Shown: positions 8,101 to 16,183 of the stretch, piece by piece
Position numbering within the stretch: position 1 is the first letter of the stretch
Layout of the letters: each line of letters begins with the position of its first letter
Assembly: GCF_900130025.1 (NCBI RefSeq)
Contig: NZ_FQXR01000018.1
Location: 1-52,328, forward strand
DNA length: 52,328 bases
DNA from: Sporanaerobacter acetigenes DSM 13106
GTDB taxonomy: Bacteria; Bacillota; Clostridia; Tissierellales; Sporanaerobacteraceae
Direction: 5' to 3'
The notes under the pieces: generated by a model
What the model was told of the DNA's origin: nothing
Databases searched by the model: none
The model's input: the letters and a program-made list of their open reading frames with translations, nothing else
Position numbers and translations under genes: made by a program

Positions 8101-9219
8101 ATGATAAAAGGGATTTCTTTATTTGCTAATGTAGGAATAGCAGAAACATATTTAAGGGATGTTGGAGTAGATATAGTTATAGCTAATGAAATGTTAGAGG
8201 AACGGGCAAAATTTTATAAGCACCTTTATCCATCATGTAAAATGATTACTGGTGATATAACGAATAAAATTATATTTGAACAAATAATTAAAGAATCAGA
8301 AGAACAAAATGTGGAGTTCATTTTGGCTACCCCACCATGTCAAGGAATGAGTTTAGCTGGTTCTAAGGATCCAGATGATGAGCGGAATTATTTAATTATT
8401 TGGGTAGTAAAGGCTATAAAAAGACTTAAGCCTAAGTATGCCTTAATTGAAAATGTTACACAGCAATTAAAAACTCAAATTAGAGTTAAAGGTAAGTCAA
8501 TAGGGATACCAGATTATATAAAAGCTGAATTAGGGGTGGATTATAATATCAACAAGGATCAAATATTGAATACAAAATATTATGGCGTACCCCAACAGAG
8601 AAAAAGAGCAATTATTTTGCTTGCACGTAAAGATACAAATAAGCTTTGGGAGTTTCCTCCTAAAGAAAAAAAGATAGTTACATTAGAAGAAGCTATTGGA
8701 GATTTGCCTTCATTAGATCCAGAAGTGCGAGAAAAAGAATATAGGAACTTTTTTCCTGCATTTGAGAAAAAGAAGAGAAAAGGGTTAGCAGTTTCAAAGT
8801 GGCATTTTCCACCAAAACATGTTTGGAGAAATGTAGAAGTTATGATGCATACGCCTACTGGTTGTAGTGCTAGGAAAAATCCTGTATATTTTCCCAAAAA
8901 ACCAGATGGTACCATGGTTGGAGGCGCTCCTCGGACATACATGAGAATGGATTGGGAAAAACCAGCTCCAACTGTAACTAGATATAATAGTACAATTTCA
9001 TCATTTCAGAATGTTCATCCAGGACGAAAAATAGAAGGAACTAATTTATATTCAGATGCAAGAGTTTTAACTATTTTAGAATTATTAAGAATAACAACTC
9101 TACCAGATGATTGGAATATTCCAGAATGGGCAAGCATTCCGTTAATAAGAGATGTAATTGGAGAAGGGATTCCACCATTAGCAGTAAAAAAGATTGTAAA
9201 ACAATTGGACATAAAATAG
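8101..9219 (+). CDS. C5-cytosine DNA methyltransferase M1 (LlaJI-like)
   Basis: Adds a methyl group to C5 of cytosine in the host target site to protect it from the linked nuclease. Motifs in order: SAM-binding SLFANVGIAETYL (a variant of the usual FAGxGG), catalytic TPPCQGMS with C80, ENV (117-119), and QQRKR (165-169), followed by a target-recognition region and a C-terminal motif block (GEGIPPLAVKKI). 372 residues. ATG 8101 follows AGGTGA. It is a clear paralogue of the next gene. LlaJI uses two such enzymes, one per strand of an asymmetric site, and that is the likely arrangement here. The target sequence cannot be read from the protein. Confidence 0.9.
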   Translation: MIKGISLFANVGIAETYLRDVGVDIVIANEMLEERAKFYKHLYPSCKMITGDITNKIIFEQIIKESEEQNVEFILATPPCQGMSLAGSKDPDDERNYLIIWVVKAIKRLKPKYALIENVTQQLKTQIRVKGKSIGIPDYIKAELGVDYNINKDQILNTKYYGVPQQRKRAIILLARKDTNKLWEFPPKEKKIVTLEEAIGDLPSLDPEVREKEYRNFFPAFEKKKRKGLAVSKWHFPPKHVWRNVEVMMHTPTGCSARKNPVYFPKKPDGTMVGGAPRTYMRMDWEKPAPTVTRYNSTISSFQNVHPGRKIEGTNLYSDARVLTILELLRITTLPDDWNIPEWASIPLIRDVIGEGIPPLAVKKIVKQLDIK

Positions 9220-9243
9220 TAAACATAGAGAGGTAGAATAAAA

Positions 9244-10371
9244 ATGAAAGCATTATCATTATTTGCTAATGTAGGAATTGCTGAAACATATTTAGAAGAG
9301 ATAGGAATAGATGTAGTTATTGCAAACGAATTGATAACGGAGAGAGCAAACTTTTATAGGCATCTTTATCCTAATTGTAATATGATAGATGGGGATATAA
9401 CAGACGAAAGTATATTTAATCAAATTATTGAAAACTCTCAAAAAGAGAAAATTGATTTGATAATTGCAACACCCCCATGTCAGGGTATGAGTATTGCTGG
9501 TGATATGAATCCATATGATGAAAGAAATAGCCTGGTTAAATATGCAATAGATGCTGTTGATATACTAAAACCAAAATTTGTATTTATTGAAAATGTAGTT
9601 CAACAATTAACAACACCAATTGAATACAATGGTGTAGAAATTATGATACCAGACTATATTAAAACTCGTTTAGGTAAACAATATTATATTAATCAAGAAA
9701 AAATTATAAATACGATGGACTATGGAATTCCTCAAATGAGAAAGAGATCAATAATATTACTTTCGCGAAAAGATACAGGTATTAAGTGGGAATTTCCAAA
9801 AAAAGAAAACAAGGTAATTCTATTAGAAGAGGCTTTAAAAGGTATACCAGACTTATGGCCAATTATTAGAGAAAAAGAATATAGAAATGTATTACCATCA
9901 AACACAGAAGAAGCATTAAGTTTCCATAAGTGGCATAAGCCTCCACATCATGTTTGGAGAAATGTGGAATGCATGTTATATACCCCCACAGGCAATACGG
10001 CATTTGACAATATAAAACATTATCCAAAACGAAAAGATGGAGAAAGAATAAGTGGATATAATACAACATATCACAGAATGTATTGGAACAAACCAGCACC
10101 AACAGTGACAAGATATAATGGAATAATAGGATCTCAAAATAATGTACATCCAGGTAGACCATGGAAAAAAGATAAAAATGGTGATATGATGTACACTAAT
10201 CCTAGAGTACTAACAATCTATGAATTAATGATTGTTTCTACTTTACCTTTTGATTGGAATATCCCAGAATGGGCTTCCAATAATTTAATTAGGCATGTAA
10301 TAGGTGAGGGAATACCACCTTTACTAGTAAAAAAAATAATTGAACCAATATTAAATATTAAAGGAGTATAA
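9244..10371 (+). CDS. C5-cytosine DNA methyltransferase M2 (LlaJI-like)
   Basis: Second C5 methyltransferase of the operon, 24 bp after the first and aligned with it along nearly its whole length. The catalytic TPPCQGMS (C79), ENV and QMRKR motifs are intact. The proteins diverge most in the middle third (roughly residues 200-290), where target recognition lies, as expected if they modify different strands or sequences of one asymmetric site. 375 residues; the ATG follows AGAGGTAG. The stop is 3 bp before the GTPase start codon. Confidence 0.9.
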   Translation: MKALSLFANVGIAETYLEEIGIDVVIANELITERANFYRHLYPNCNMIDGDITDESIFNQIIENSQKEKIDLIIATPPCQGMSIAGDMNPYDERNSLVKYAIDAVDILKPKFVFIENVVQQLTTPIEYNGVEIMIPDYIKTRLGKQYYINQEKIINTMDYGIPQMRKRSIILLSRKDTGIKWEFPKKENKVILLEEALKGIPDLWPIIREKEYRNVLPSNTEEALSFHKWHKPPHHVWRNVECMLYTPTGNTAFDNIKHYPKRKDGERISGYNTTYHRMYWNKPAPTVTRYNGIIGSQNNVHPGRPWKKDKNGDMMYTNPRVLTIYELMIVSTLPFDWNIPEWASNNLIRHVIGEGIPPLLVKKIIEPILNIKGV

Positions 10372-10374
10372 AAT

Positions 10375-12147
10375 ATGTCAAATGAACTACAAAGAATACA
10401 TGATAAAATAAATTATGAAACCAATGTAGTGGACCCCAAGACAATTGCAATATTATTAAAGGCTGTGGAAATGAATCAGCCTCTTTCATATGAAAGGGGA
10501 AGAGATGAAATTTTTCCTAATGCTAGGTCTGAGGCAGGAATGCAATGGGATCCAACAAAACCTGATACGCATGCCTCAGGAACATTGGAACAATATTGTC
10601 TTGTTAATGCTACAGAAGATAGAACTATAAATATCTCAGATTTAGGCTATCGTTTTTTATCGTGTTTTGATGATGCCTATAATATAAAGGTTCAAGAAAA
10701 TTACTACAAGACAGTTTTGCTAGAAATGATATTTAGTTGGGTAGTATTAGAACATGGACGAAACATTCATCCTGGTAGAATGCTATTTAAGTTAATGCTT
10801 GATCCAGATCTCAATGGATATCATACAAGTAATGAATTTGCATTATGGACAAGTGATGAATGTGCAATGACTGACTCAGATTATGATAATATTAAGCAAC
10901 TAATATTAAATTATAGAAAAAATGCAGTAGAAGTAAAGCAAAAAAAGGCAGAAGTATTTTTACGACCATTTGCTAACTCATGGGGATTATTTGATAGAAC
11001 TATAAATAATGGAGTTTATACATTTAGAATTAGAGAAGATGTACTTCCTCTAGTGAAACAATTTTTCATTTGTGTAAATATAGAAGATTACCCAGAAACT
11101 AACGATAGCGAGAATGTTGATAAAATGAAAAGATTAACAGGTGGTACAAATACCCTTCTTTATGGCGTGCCTGGTTCAGGAAAGAGTCATACGATAGAAA
11201 CTGATTATTGTAAAGACTTTAGTCAAATGGAACGTGTTGTCTTTCACCCTGATTATATGAATACAGATTTTGTAGGACAAATTCTGCCGACAGTTAAAGG
11301 TGAAGGCGATGAGAAAGAAATAACTTATGATTTTACACCAGGACCGTTTACTAGAGTATTAAAGAAGGCAATAAAAAATCCTAATAAATATTTCTATTTA
11401 GTTATTGAGGAAATTAATAGAGGAAATGCACCCGCAATTTTTGGAGAGATCTTTCAATTGTTGGATAGAGAATTTGATGGGACAAGTTCTTATAAGATAA
11501 CTAATTATAATATAGCAAGTGAAGTTTTTGGGAAAAAAGAAACACCAATTTATATCCCATCAAACTTAAATATTTTAGCAACGATGAATACTGCAGATCA
11601 AAACGTATTTACTTTAGATACTGCATTTCAAAGAAGATGGAATATGAAAATGATAGAAAACGATGTAACAAAAGCAAAGCATGCCAAGATAAATATTTTG
11701 GATACATCTATAACTTGGGAAAAATTCAATACCGTTGTTAATGAACAAATAGTTACTAGTGGAGCAACCACATTATCATCAGAAGATAAGCGTTTAGGGG
11801 CATATTTTGTAACAGAAGATGTTCTTAAATATTATTCTATGGATAAAGATAAAGATAAAAATGAAATAACGGAGAGATATGGTATTGAATCAGATGACAC
11901 TGAAAAACTGGAGAAGGTAATTAAAGATTTAAACTCTAGATTTGGAGATAAAGTTATTAAATATTTATGGGATGATGCGTTCAAATTTAGTAGGGATGAT
12001 TTATTTGAATCAAACTATAAGAACTTGGAAAAAGTATTAGACGACTTTAACAGGTTTGATGGTGATATAAGATTTAATGTATTCAATCAAGATATTAAAG
12101 ATAATTTATTCTCAAAAGATAAAATAGAGGAAACTAGAAATGAGTAA
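10375..12147 (+). CDS. McrB-like AAA+ GTPase, R1 subunit of the LlaJI-like system
   Basis: Motor and recognition subunit of the restriction enzyme. The AAA+ domain has P-loop GVPGSGKS (264-271), Walker B VIEEINRGN with E345-E346 in place of the usual D-E, and ATMNTADQN (about 402-410). The N-terminal 240 residues differ from those of the 1010-3307 McrB, so the two motors are distant relatives and not a recent duplication. AAAGGAG lies just upstream of ATG 10375. The 3' end overlaps the nuclease gene by 8 nt, indicating coupled translation. R1.LlaJI is a McrB-type GTPase in the same relative place. Confidence 0.88.
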   Translation: MSNELQRIHDKINYETNVVDPKTIAILLKAVEMNQPLSYERGRDEIFPNARSEAGMQWDPTKPDTHASGTLEQYCLVNATEDRTINISDLGYRFLSCFDDAYNIKVQENYYKTVLLEMIFSWVVLEHGRNIHPGRMLFKLMLDPDLNGYHTSNEFALWTSDECAMTDSDYDNIKQLILNYRKNAVEVKQKKAEVFLRPFANSWGLFDRTINNGVYTFRIREDVLPLVKQFFICVNIEDYPETNDSENVDKMKRLTGGTNTLLYGVPGSGKSHTIETDYCKDFSQMERVVFHPDYMNTDFVGQILPTVKGEGDEKEITYDFTPGPFTRVLKKAIKNPNKYFYLVIEEINRGNAPAIFGEIFQLLDREFDGTSSYKITNYNIASEVFGKKETPIYIPSNLNILATMNTADQNVFTLDTAFQRRWNMKMIENDVTKAKHAKINILDTSITWEKFNTVVNEQIVTSGATTLSSEDKRLGAYFVTEDVLKYYSMDKDKDKNEITERYGIESDDTEKLEKVIKDLNSRFGDKVIKYLWDDAFKFSRDDLFESNYKNLEKVLDDFNRFDGDIRFNVFNQDIKDNLFSKDKIEETRNE

Positions 12148-13438
12148 TGAGTTTAAAGAAGTTACTTTATCTAAGCCTTTGAGTGAATACTGTAGAAATG
12201 CTACCAATCGAGAAGGAGACACATTTGTTGGGATTAAGTCTGAAATCATAGGGGATAAACATGAGGTAAATGTGTATTTTCCAATTGGTTATAAAATATC
12301 TGAAAAAGAAGAGGATGTCAGGGATGAAATTTTAGACCTAATCAGTGTACTCCAAGCTTATAATGATAAACAATCAAGGGTGTCTCAAATTACGGCAGAT
12401 CAAGTCCTGAAAACTGTAAGGTTTCCAGTTCAAGCATACTTTAGGGTTATCCACTATTATTTACAAAATGATTACTATAAAGAAAATGAAGAAGTATATG
12501 TACCTGGCACATCTGGACCAGTTAACATGAGAGAAACAATAAACAAGATTCAACCTATTGTTCAAAAGTCGGGTTTTGTATTTCCAAATTTAATGGTTCG
12601 AAAAAATAGTGATACAGACAAGCACCTAATAACTGAGATTAACAAGTATTGTGTTTATGAAAGTTTTATAAAAATGGGATGGATTTATCATTTTAAACTT
12701 CCACAACCAGCTGAAGTGAAGAACCCTAATTTAAAGGTATATAAGAGTGTATTGCAACAAAAGCTTGAGAACGCTAATAACGATACCCTTAAGCAACTAT
12801 TCCAAAGCATGTTAGCAATAATAGACTTTAGAAATAGTGCAGATGATCCAGAAGAGTTTTACTTTGGAACGAATAACTTTGAGTATATATGGGAAAAATT
12901 AATTGATGAAACTTATGGTATTAAAGAAAAAGATTATTATTTTCCGAGAACAACCTGGAGATTAGACTTTGGTGAAAGGCATAATCCAGCCTTAGAACCA
13001 GATAGTATCATGGTTACTAATGAGCACATTTGTGTATTAGATGCGAAATATTATAAGTATGGACACTCTGGTAAACCTAGTGATTTGCCAAGGTCAACAT
13101 CTATTAATAAGCAGATAACTTATGCTGAATATATAGCTGAAAACAGCAAGTTCGAAAAAGAGCGTGGAGAAGGTAAAGATGTATTAAATGCATTCCTTAT
13201 GCCTTTTAGTAAAGCAAATAATATTTTTGGAACGAGCGATAATTATTTCTCTATAGGAGAGGCAGTGGCAGGATGGAAACATTCTACTAGGGATTACGAG
13301 CGTGTTCAAGGTATACTTGTAGATGTGAAAACATTAATAGCTAACTCTACTAGACCTAATAGACAAGAGATAAAAAATCTATCCAAAGCAATAGAAGAAA
13401 GCTTAAAAAAGAATAAAGATATGGAGAGTGAAAGATGA
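12140..13438 (+). CDS. LlaJI-family restriction endonuclease, R2 subunit
   Basis: Nuclease partner of the preceding GTPase. A PD-(D/E)xK site is visible as LEPDSIM (D288) followed by VLDAKYY (D301, K303). The sequence fits the LlaJI restriction-endonuclease family better than classic McrC: it lacks the IPIKNIYYMLCYAW start and has a long N-terminal region of its own. 432 residues. It is the last gene of the operon, and its stop lies inside the terminator stem. Confidence 0.82.
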   Translation: MSNEFKEVTLSKPLSEYCRNATNREGDTFVGIKSEIIGDKHEVNVYFPIGYKISEKEEDVRDEILDLISVLQAYNDKQSRVSQITADQVLKTVRFPVQAYFRVIHYYLQNDYYKENEEVYVPGTSGPVNMRETINKIQPIVQKSGFVFPNLMVRKNSDTDKHLITEINKYCVYESFIKMGWIYHFKLPQPAEVKNPNLKVYKSVLQQKLENANNDTLKQLFQSMLAIIDFRNSADDPEEFYFGTNNFEYIWEKLIDETYGIKEKDYYFPRTTWRLDFGERHNPALEPDSIMVTNEHICVLDAKYYKYGHSGKPSDLPRSTSINKQITYAEYIAENSKFEKERGEGKDVLNAFLMPFSKANNIFGTSDNYFSIGEAVAGWKHSTRDYERVQGILVDVKTLIANSTRPNRQEIKNLSKAIEESLKKNKDMESER

Positions 13439-13463
13439 GAATTATCTATCACTCTCCTTTTTT
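13423..13463 (+). terminator. Intrinsic terminator of the LlaJI-like operon
   Basis: GGAGAGTGA pairs perfectly with TCACTCTCC, followed by a run of seven or so T. The stem overlaps the last codons of the nuclease gene and the stop codon of the converging minus-strand gene, so it may end both transcripts. Confidence 0.8.
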
Positions 13464-14648
13464 ATGTCTATATCTTCTTTGTGAAACGGCATTAGTACAA
13501 TAAACGCAACAGTATTTTTTTATTGAATTAGTTTTAGAAACAAGAAAAAACTGACCACAATTAATGTTTTGACAGGCCCTATAAGATGCTTGTCTTGAGT
13601 CTAAGTAAAATAATGAAAGGTACATAGCAGATAACAAAGAAGGAAGATTCCAGTTAGGTTGCATAGTTTCTACATTATAAACCGGTCTAATTTCTGACAA
13701 ATGATAGTTAAGTTCTCTTTCAATTAAGAATTTAGATATTTTAAATAAAGCATCATGCAAGTATATATTTTCTTCGGATTGAATCTTATCATAAACTTCA
13801 TCTGCAAAAGGCATATCTAAAGATATCAAGTCAAGATTAACTGAGGAAATCTGTTTTATAAAATGAAATAAAAACTCAATTGCTAATTCTTCATCCTTAG
13901 TAAAAAGAGAATTCTTTATTACATACGCTTTAAATATCTGTTTTGTAAAACCCATATGAGGATTGTCATCTTCTAGAATTTTATCATAATCACTTATTAT
14001 GATGTCATAATTTCCGCTTTCCAAAAGAGAGTCCTGACATCTATATGCTATGTCTTTCCCACCATCATTTCTTGGTACATGAACTATATTATCCCCTTCT
14101 ATAAGATTGGTTTTAGTGGCATTTTTAATATTATTTAAAAATGAATTGTGAATTGATTCATATACAGTTTCATCGTTAATTTTTATTTCTCGATCTTCTT
14201 TAAGTAATAAAAACAGTGCTGAGTCTAAGAACTTCTTGTAATTAACTTTACTGGTGTTTTGGGCATTTAATAAGTTTATTAAGGCTTCAAGATTATCTTT
14301 TAAGTATATTATATCTTCTACATTTACATTTACATATTGATCATAACCACTTAAATCAAATAAAAACCCATACTTATTAAAAAACGACATGACAGAGTTT
14401 ATGTCGTTTTTTTTTATGCCTAAAAACTCACCTAAAATATTGTTCTTATCATTAGCTCTTTGCCTTCTTATTTCTTTTAAACCTTCACCATAGATATAAG
14501 CAGCTCTAAATTTTTTTGAAATGTCATTTCTAACTACTAGGCTCTTGGTTTTATTTCCAGTATTTAAGTTAACAACCTCATTGTAGTCAGTGACACATTT
14601 ACAGCTTTCAAAAACAAATGCACTCTTAAAAGTATCAGAAATAGTCAT
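13449..14648 (-). CDS. CGNR zinc-finger protein of unknown function
   Basis: About 399 residues. The last 40 form a CGNR-type zinc finger: RACQNINCGQFF, then KKYCCVYCTNA and a basic QRRYRHKK end, which suggests nucleic-acid binding. The rest is mostly helical and not recognised. I chose ATG 14648 because GGGAGG lies 8 nt upstream; the GTG at 14654 is an alternative. It converges on the LlaJI-like operon and has its own promoter with an overlapping palindrome, so it may repress itself. It could belong to the defence island or be a prophage-edge regulator. No enzymatic motif is visible. Confidence 0.6.
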   Translation of the reverse strand: MTISDTFKSAFVFESCKCVTDYNEVVNLNTGNKTKSLVVRNDISKKFRAAYIYGEGLKEIRRQRANDKNNILGEFLGIKKNDINSVMSFFNKYGFLFDLSGYDQYVNVNVEDIIYLKDNLEALINLLNAQNTSKVNYKKFLDSALFLLLKEDREIKINDETVYESIHNSFLNNIKNATKTNLIEGDNIVHVPRNDGGKDIAYRCQDSLLESGNYDIIISDYDKILEDDNPHMGFTKQIFKAYVIKNSLFTKDEELAIEFLFHFIKQISSVNLDLISLDMPFADEVYDKIQSEENIYLHDALFKISKFLIERELNYHLSEIRPVYNVETMQPNWNLPSLLSAMYLSLFYLDSRQASYRACQNINCGQFFLVSKTNSIKKYCCVYCTNAVSQRRYRHKKGE

Positions 14649-14706
14649 GAACACATCCTCCCAAACAATAATTGATAAATATAAAATAATTAATTACTTT
14701 AACAAT

Positions 14707-14737
14707 ATTATACCACAAATTACTAACGTAGGTAATT
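14707..14737 (-). promoter_or_regulatory. Promoter and palindromic operator of the CGNR gene
   Basis: On the minus strand TATAAT lies at 14712-14707. A perfect 6-bp inverted repeat, AATTAC-N8-GTAATT (14718-14737), covers the spacer and the expected -35 region. A dimer bound there would block transcription of the CGNR gene. The -35 itself is weak (TTACCT). Confidence 0.4.
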
Positions 14738-14776
14738 ACTAAAAAAATAAATAATGAGATATTAAGGCTATTCTAA

Positions 14777-14805
14777 TTGTCATTAAAAAAATGAGACAAT
14801 ATATT
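14777..14805 (+). promoter_or_regulatory. Promoter of the first prophage operon
   Basis: TTGTCA and TATATT are 17 bp apart. The -35 and the spacer also form an imperfect palindrome (ATTGTC...GACAAT), which could be an operator. Transcription would start near 14812 and run through the structured leader into the sigma-like gene. Confidence 0.5.
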
Positions 14806-14814
14806 CAGAAAGAA

Positions 14815-15057
14815 AACTAGTGAAATCTTTATCTAGTTATTTTTTCTATGACTAGGGAGGTTGTTAGTCTCCAAAAAAATATCGAATGCCTGATTTGCAA
14901 TAAGGGCAGAGGATACATATTGTTTCACAATATCCATAAGGATAGTTGTGTTGCAATAGAAGTACCCTTACCTTATTGCGTCTACTTTTAGGGTCTGTGT
15001 ACTTCTTTTAAGGCACAGGCCTTATTTGTATCCTTTGCCACCAGTGCAGTCTGGTGG
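14815..15057 (+). promoter_or_regulatory. Multi-helix RNA leader upstream of the sigma-like gene
   Basis: This 415-bp gap between genes is not empty. First comes a terminator-like hairpin: AACTAG (14815-14820) with CTAGTT (14833-14838), then TTTTTT. A second ACTAG at 14851-14855 can compete for the same partner. Then GGCAGAGGATACA (about 14906-14918) pairs over 13 bp, one wobble, with TGTATCCTTTGCC (about 15027-15039). That stem encloses three smaller hairpins: ATATTGT/ACAATAT, GCAATA/TATTGC and GGTCTGTG/CACAGGCC. Last, CCACCAG/CTGGTGG (15038-15057) abuts the AAAGGAG site. The layout suggests attenuation or a riboswitch-like control. No known class was recognised. Confidence 0.5.
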
Positions 15058-15071
15058 AAAGGAGCATTTTC

Positions 15072-15563
15072 ATGTCAAGAAACTACAAGACGAGTAAGAA
15101 AAATCGTGTTAACTACATTTATTATTCAGCTAATGGACAAACAGTAGAAGTCAAACCAAACCAAGAAGGTGTAACAGATACAATAATTGCTACACTTCAT
15201 AAAATGGACGACTTAGAGGTAGATGCTAACCGCCGTGAGGCTTATCACGCTCCAGTTCATTTTGATTCATATCAAGGCAAAGATGAAGAGGATGTGGCTG
15301 AGCGCAATTCTTACCTTATTGATCCTACATCTAATCCAATGGAAAGCATAATCCAGTCTATAGAAGAAGAAGAGCATGAGAAGAAGTTAGACAAGCTAAG
15401 GATAGCAATTGAAACTTTAAAACCCCAACAGAAGGAATTAATCCAAAAGGTATTCTATGAAAAACGTACTAATGTTGATATTGCAAGGGAAGAAGGTGTT
15501 TCTGAAACGGCTATTAGAAATCGACTAAAAAGAATTTATGAAAATCTTCGTAAAAAAATCTAA
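15072..15563 (+). CDS. Phage sigma-70-like (region 4) regulator
   Basis: 163 residues. The C-terminal third is a sigma region-4-type helix-turn-helix (LKPQQKELIQKVFYEKRTN, then DIAREEGVSETAIRNRLKRI). The N-terminal part is not recognised. The true start is ATG 15072 with AAAGGAG 8 nt upstream, not the in-frame GTG at 15054, which lies inside a hairpin. It is the first gene of the prophage and lies behind a structured leader, so it probably sets early gene expression. Family members are common at the start of clostridial phage operons. Confidence 0.75.
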   Translation: MSRNYKTSKKNRVNYIYYSANGQTVEVKPNQEGVTDTIIATLHKMDDLEVDANRREAYHAPVHFDSYQGKDEEDVAERNSYLIDPTSNPMESIIQSIEEEEHEKKLDKLRIAIETLKPQQKELIQKVFYEKRTNVDIAREEGVSETAIRNRLKRIYENLRKKI

Positions 15564-15568
15564 AAAAG

Positions 15569-15609
15569 GGGGTTCGATACCCCTAGATTTTTTGCATATG
15601 GATAGAGGG
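15569..15609 (+). repeat. Direct repeat copy 1 (GGGGTTCGAT-N6-AGATTTTTTGCATAT)
   Basis: GGGGTTCGAT (15569-15578) and AGATTTTTTGCATAT (15585-15599), then a purine-rich GATAGAG, recur at 19908-19947. In this copy GGGG/CCCC pairing followed by ATTTTTT makes a terminator-like hairpin; in the other copy the hairpin is lost, although the flanking sequence is kept. Confidence 0.6.
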
Positions 15610-15642
15610 ATAAAAAAGAAACCTCGGAAAGGGGCGAGAACT

Positions 15643-15849
15643 ATGAACTTAAAGCATAAGGTATGTGTTAATATTACGGATCCTAGTGGCAACCCTTCAC
15701 CAGTTATTAAGAGTGGTACAATGCAGATTCGTAAAAGGTTATTGAATTTTCTTTTTGGCGAAAAAGTAAATGTACTTGTTCTTTCGCCAGGTGATTCAGT
15801 TGAAACTGTGGAAATTCGTGAACTTAAGGGAGGTGAAGCCAGTGAGTAA
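15643..15849 (+). CDS. Small conserved phage protein, function unknown
   Basis: 68 residues starting at ATG 15643, with AAAGGGG about 9 nt upstream. Most of it is predicted beta strand (VCVNITDPSGNPSPVIKSGT; VNVLVLSPGDSVETVEIREL). No motif is recognised. Its last codons overlap the GTG start of the next gene, so it belongs to the replication operon. Confidence 0.6.
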   Translation: MNLKHKVCVNITDPSGNPSPVIKSGTMQIRKRLLNFLFGEKVNVLVLSPGDSVETVEIRELKGGEASE

Positions 15850-16183
15850 AATTAAACTGTTGGTTGATGTGGCTGAAGATATGCACTCTTTAGCTGATAG
15901 CATACAAGCTGTCTGTGATGCAATGCTAGGTGATGAACTTCTTGATGATAATAAACAGACTACAGCTATTAAAGATAAAGAAGTTAAAAAGAAAGAAAAG
16001 CCAACTGTTAAGGAAATTAAGCTTGAAGATGTAAGGGCAGTTCTTGCAGAAAAAAGTCAAGCTGGAATGACTGCCAAAGTACGAGAAATCATTCAGAAGC
16101 ATGGTGCAGAAAAGTTAAGTGAAATAGAACCTAAATACTATGCTGATATTTTAAAAGAGGCGGAGGGACTTATAAATGAGTAG
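15842..16183 (+). CDS. Phage protein of the replication block, function unknown
   Basis: 113 residues. GTG 15842 is preceded by GGGAGGTGA. An N-terminal helical part is followed by a lysine-rich linker and a C-terminal helical domain (VRAVLAEKSQAGMTAKVREI, then IQKHGAEKLSEI). Similar proteins sit just before DUF2800 genes in other clostridial phages and are sometimes mislabelled as rRNA biogenesis factors. The end overlaps the DUF2800 start by 8 nt. It may be a small DNA-binding or helper protein; I cannot say more. Confidence 0.6.
   Translation: MSKIKLLVDVAEDMHSLADSIQAVCDAMLGDELLDDNKQTTAIKDKEVKKKEKPTVKEIKLEDVRAVLAEKSQAGMTAKVREIIQKHGAEKLSEIEPKYYADILKEAEGLINE

Noticed and set aside
1010-13438. 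The two McrB-containing systems as a recent duplication
   Set aside because: The motor proteins share only AAA+ motifs, the nucleases are of different subfamilies, and only one locus has methyltransferases.
14719-15057. tRNA or tmRNA gene as phage attachment site
   Set aside because: No cloverleaf or CCA end could be folded; the helices found fit a leader.
15054-15071. GTG 15054 as the start of the sigma-like gene
   Set aside because: It lies in the 3' arm of a hairpin and overlaps the Shine-Dalgarno region of the better ATG at 15072.
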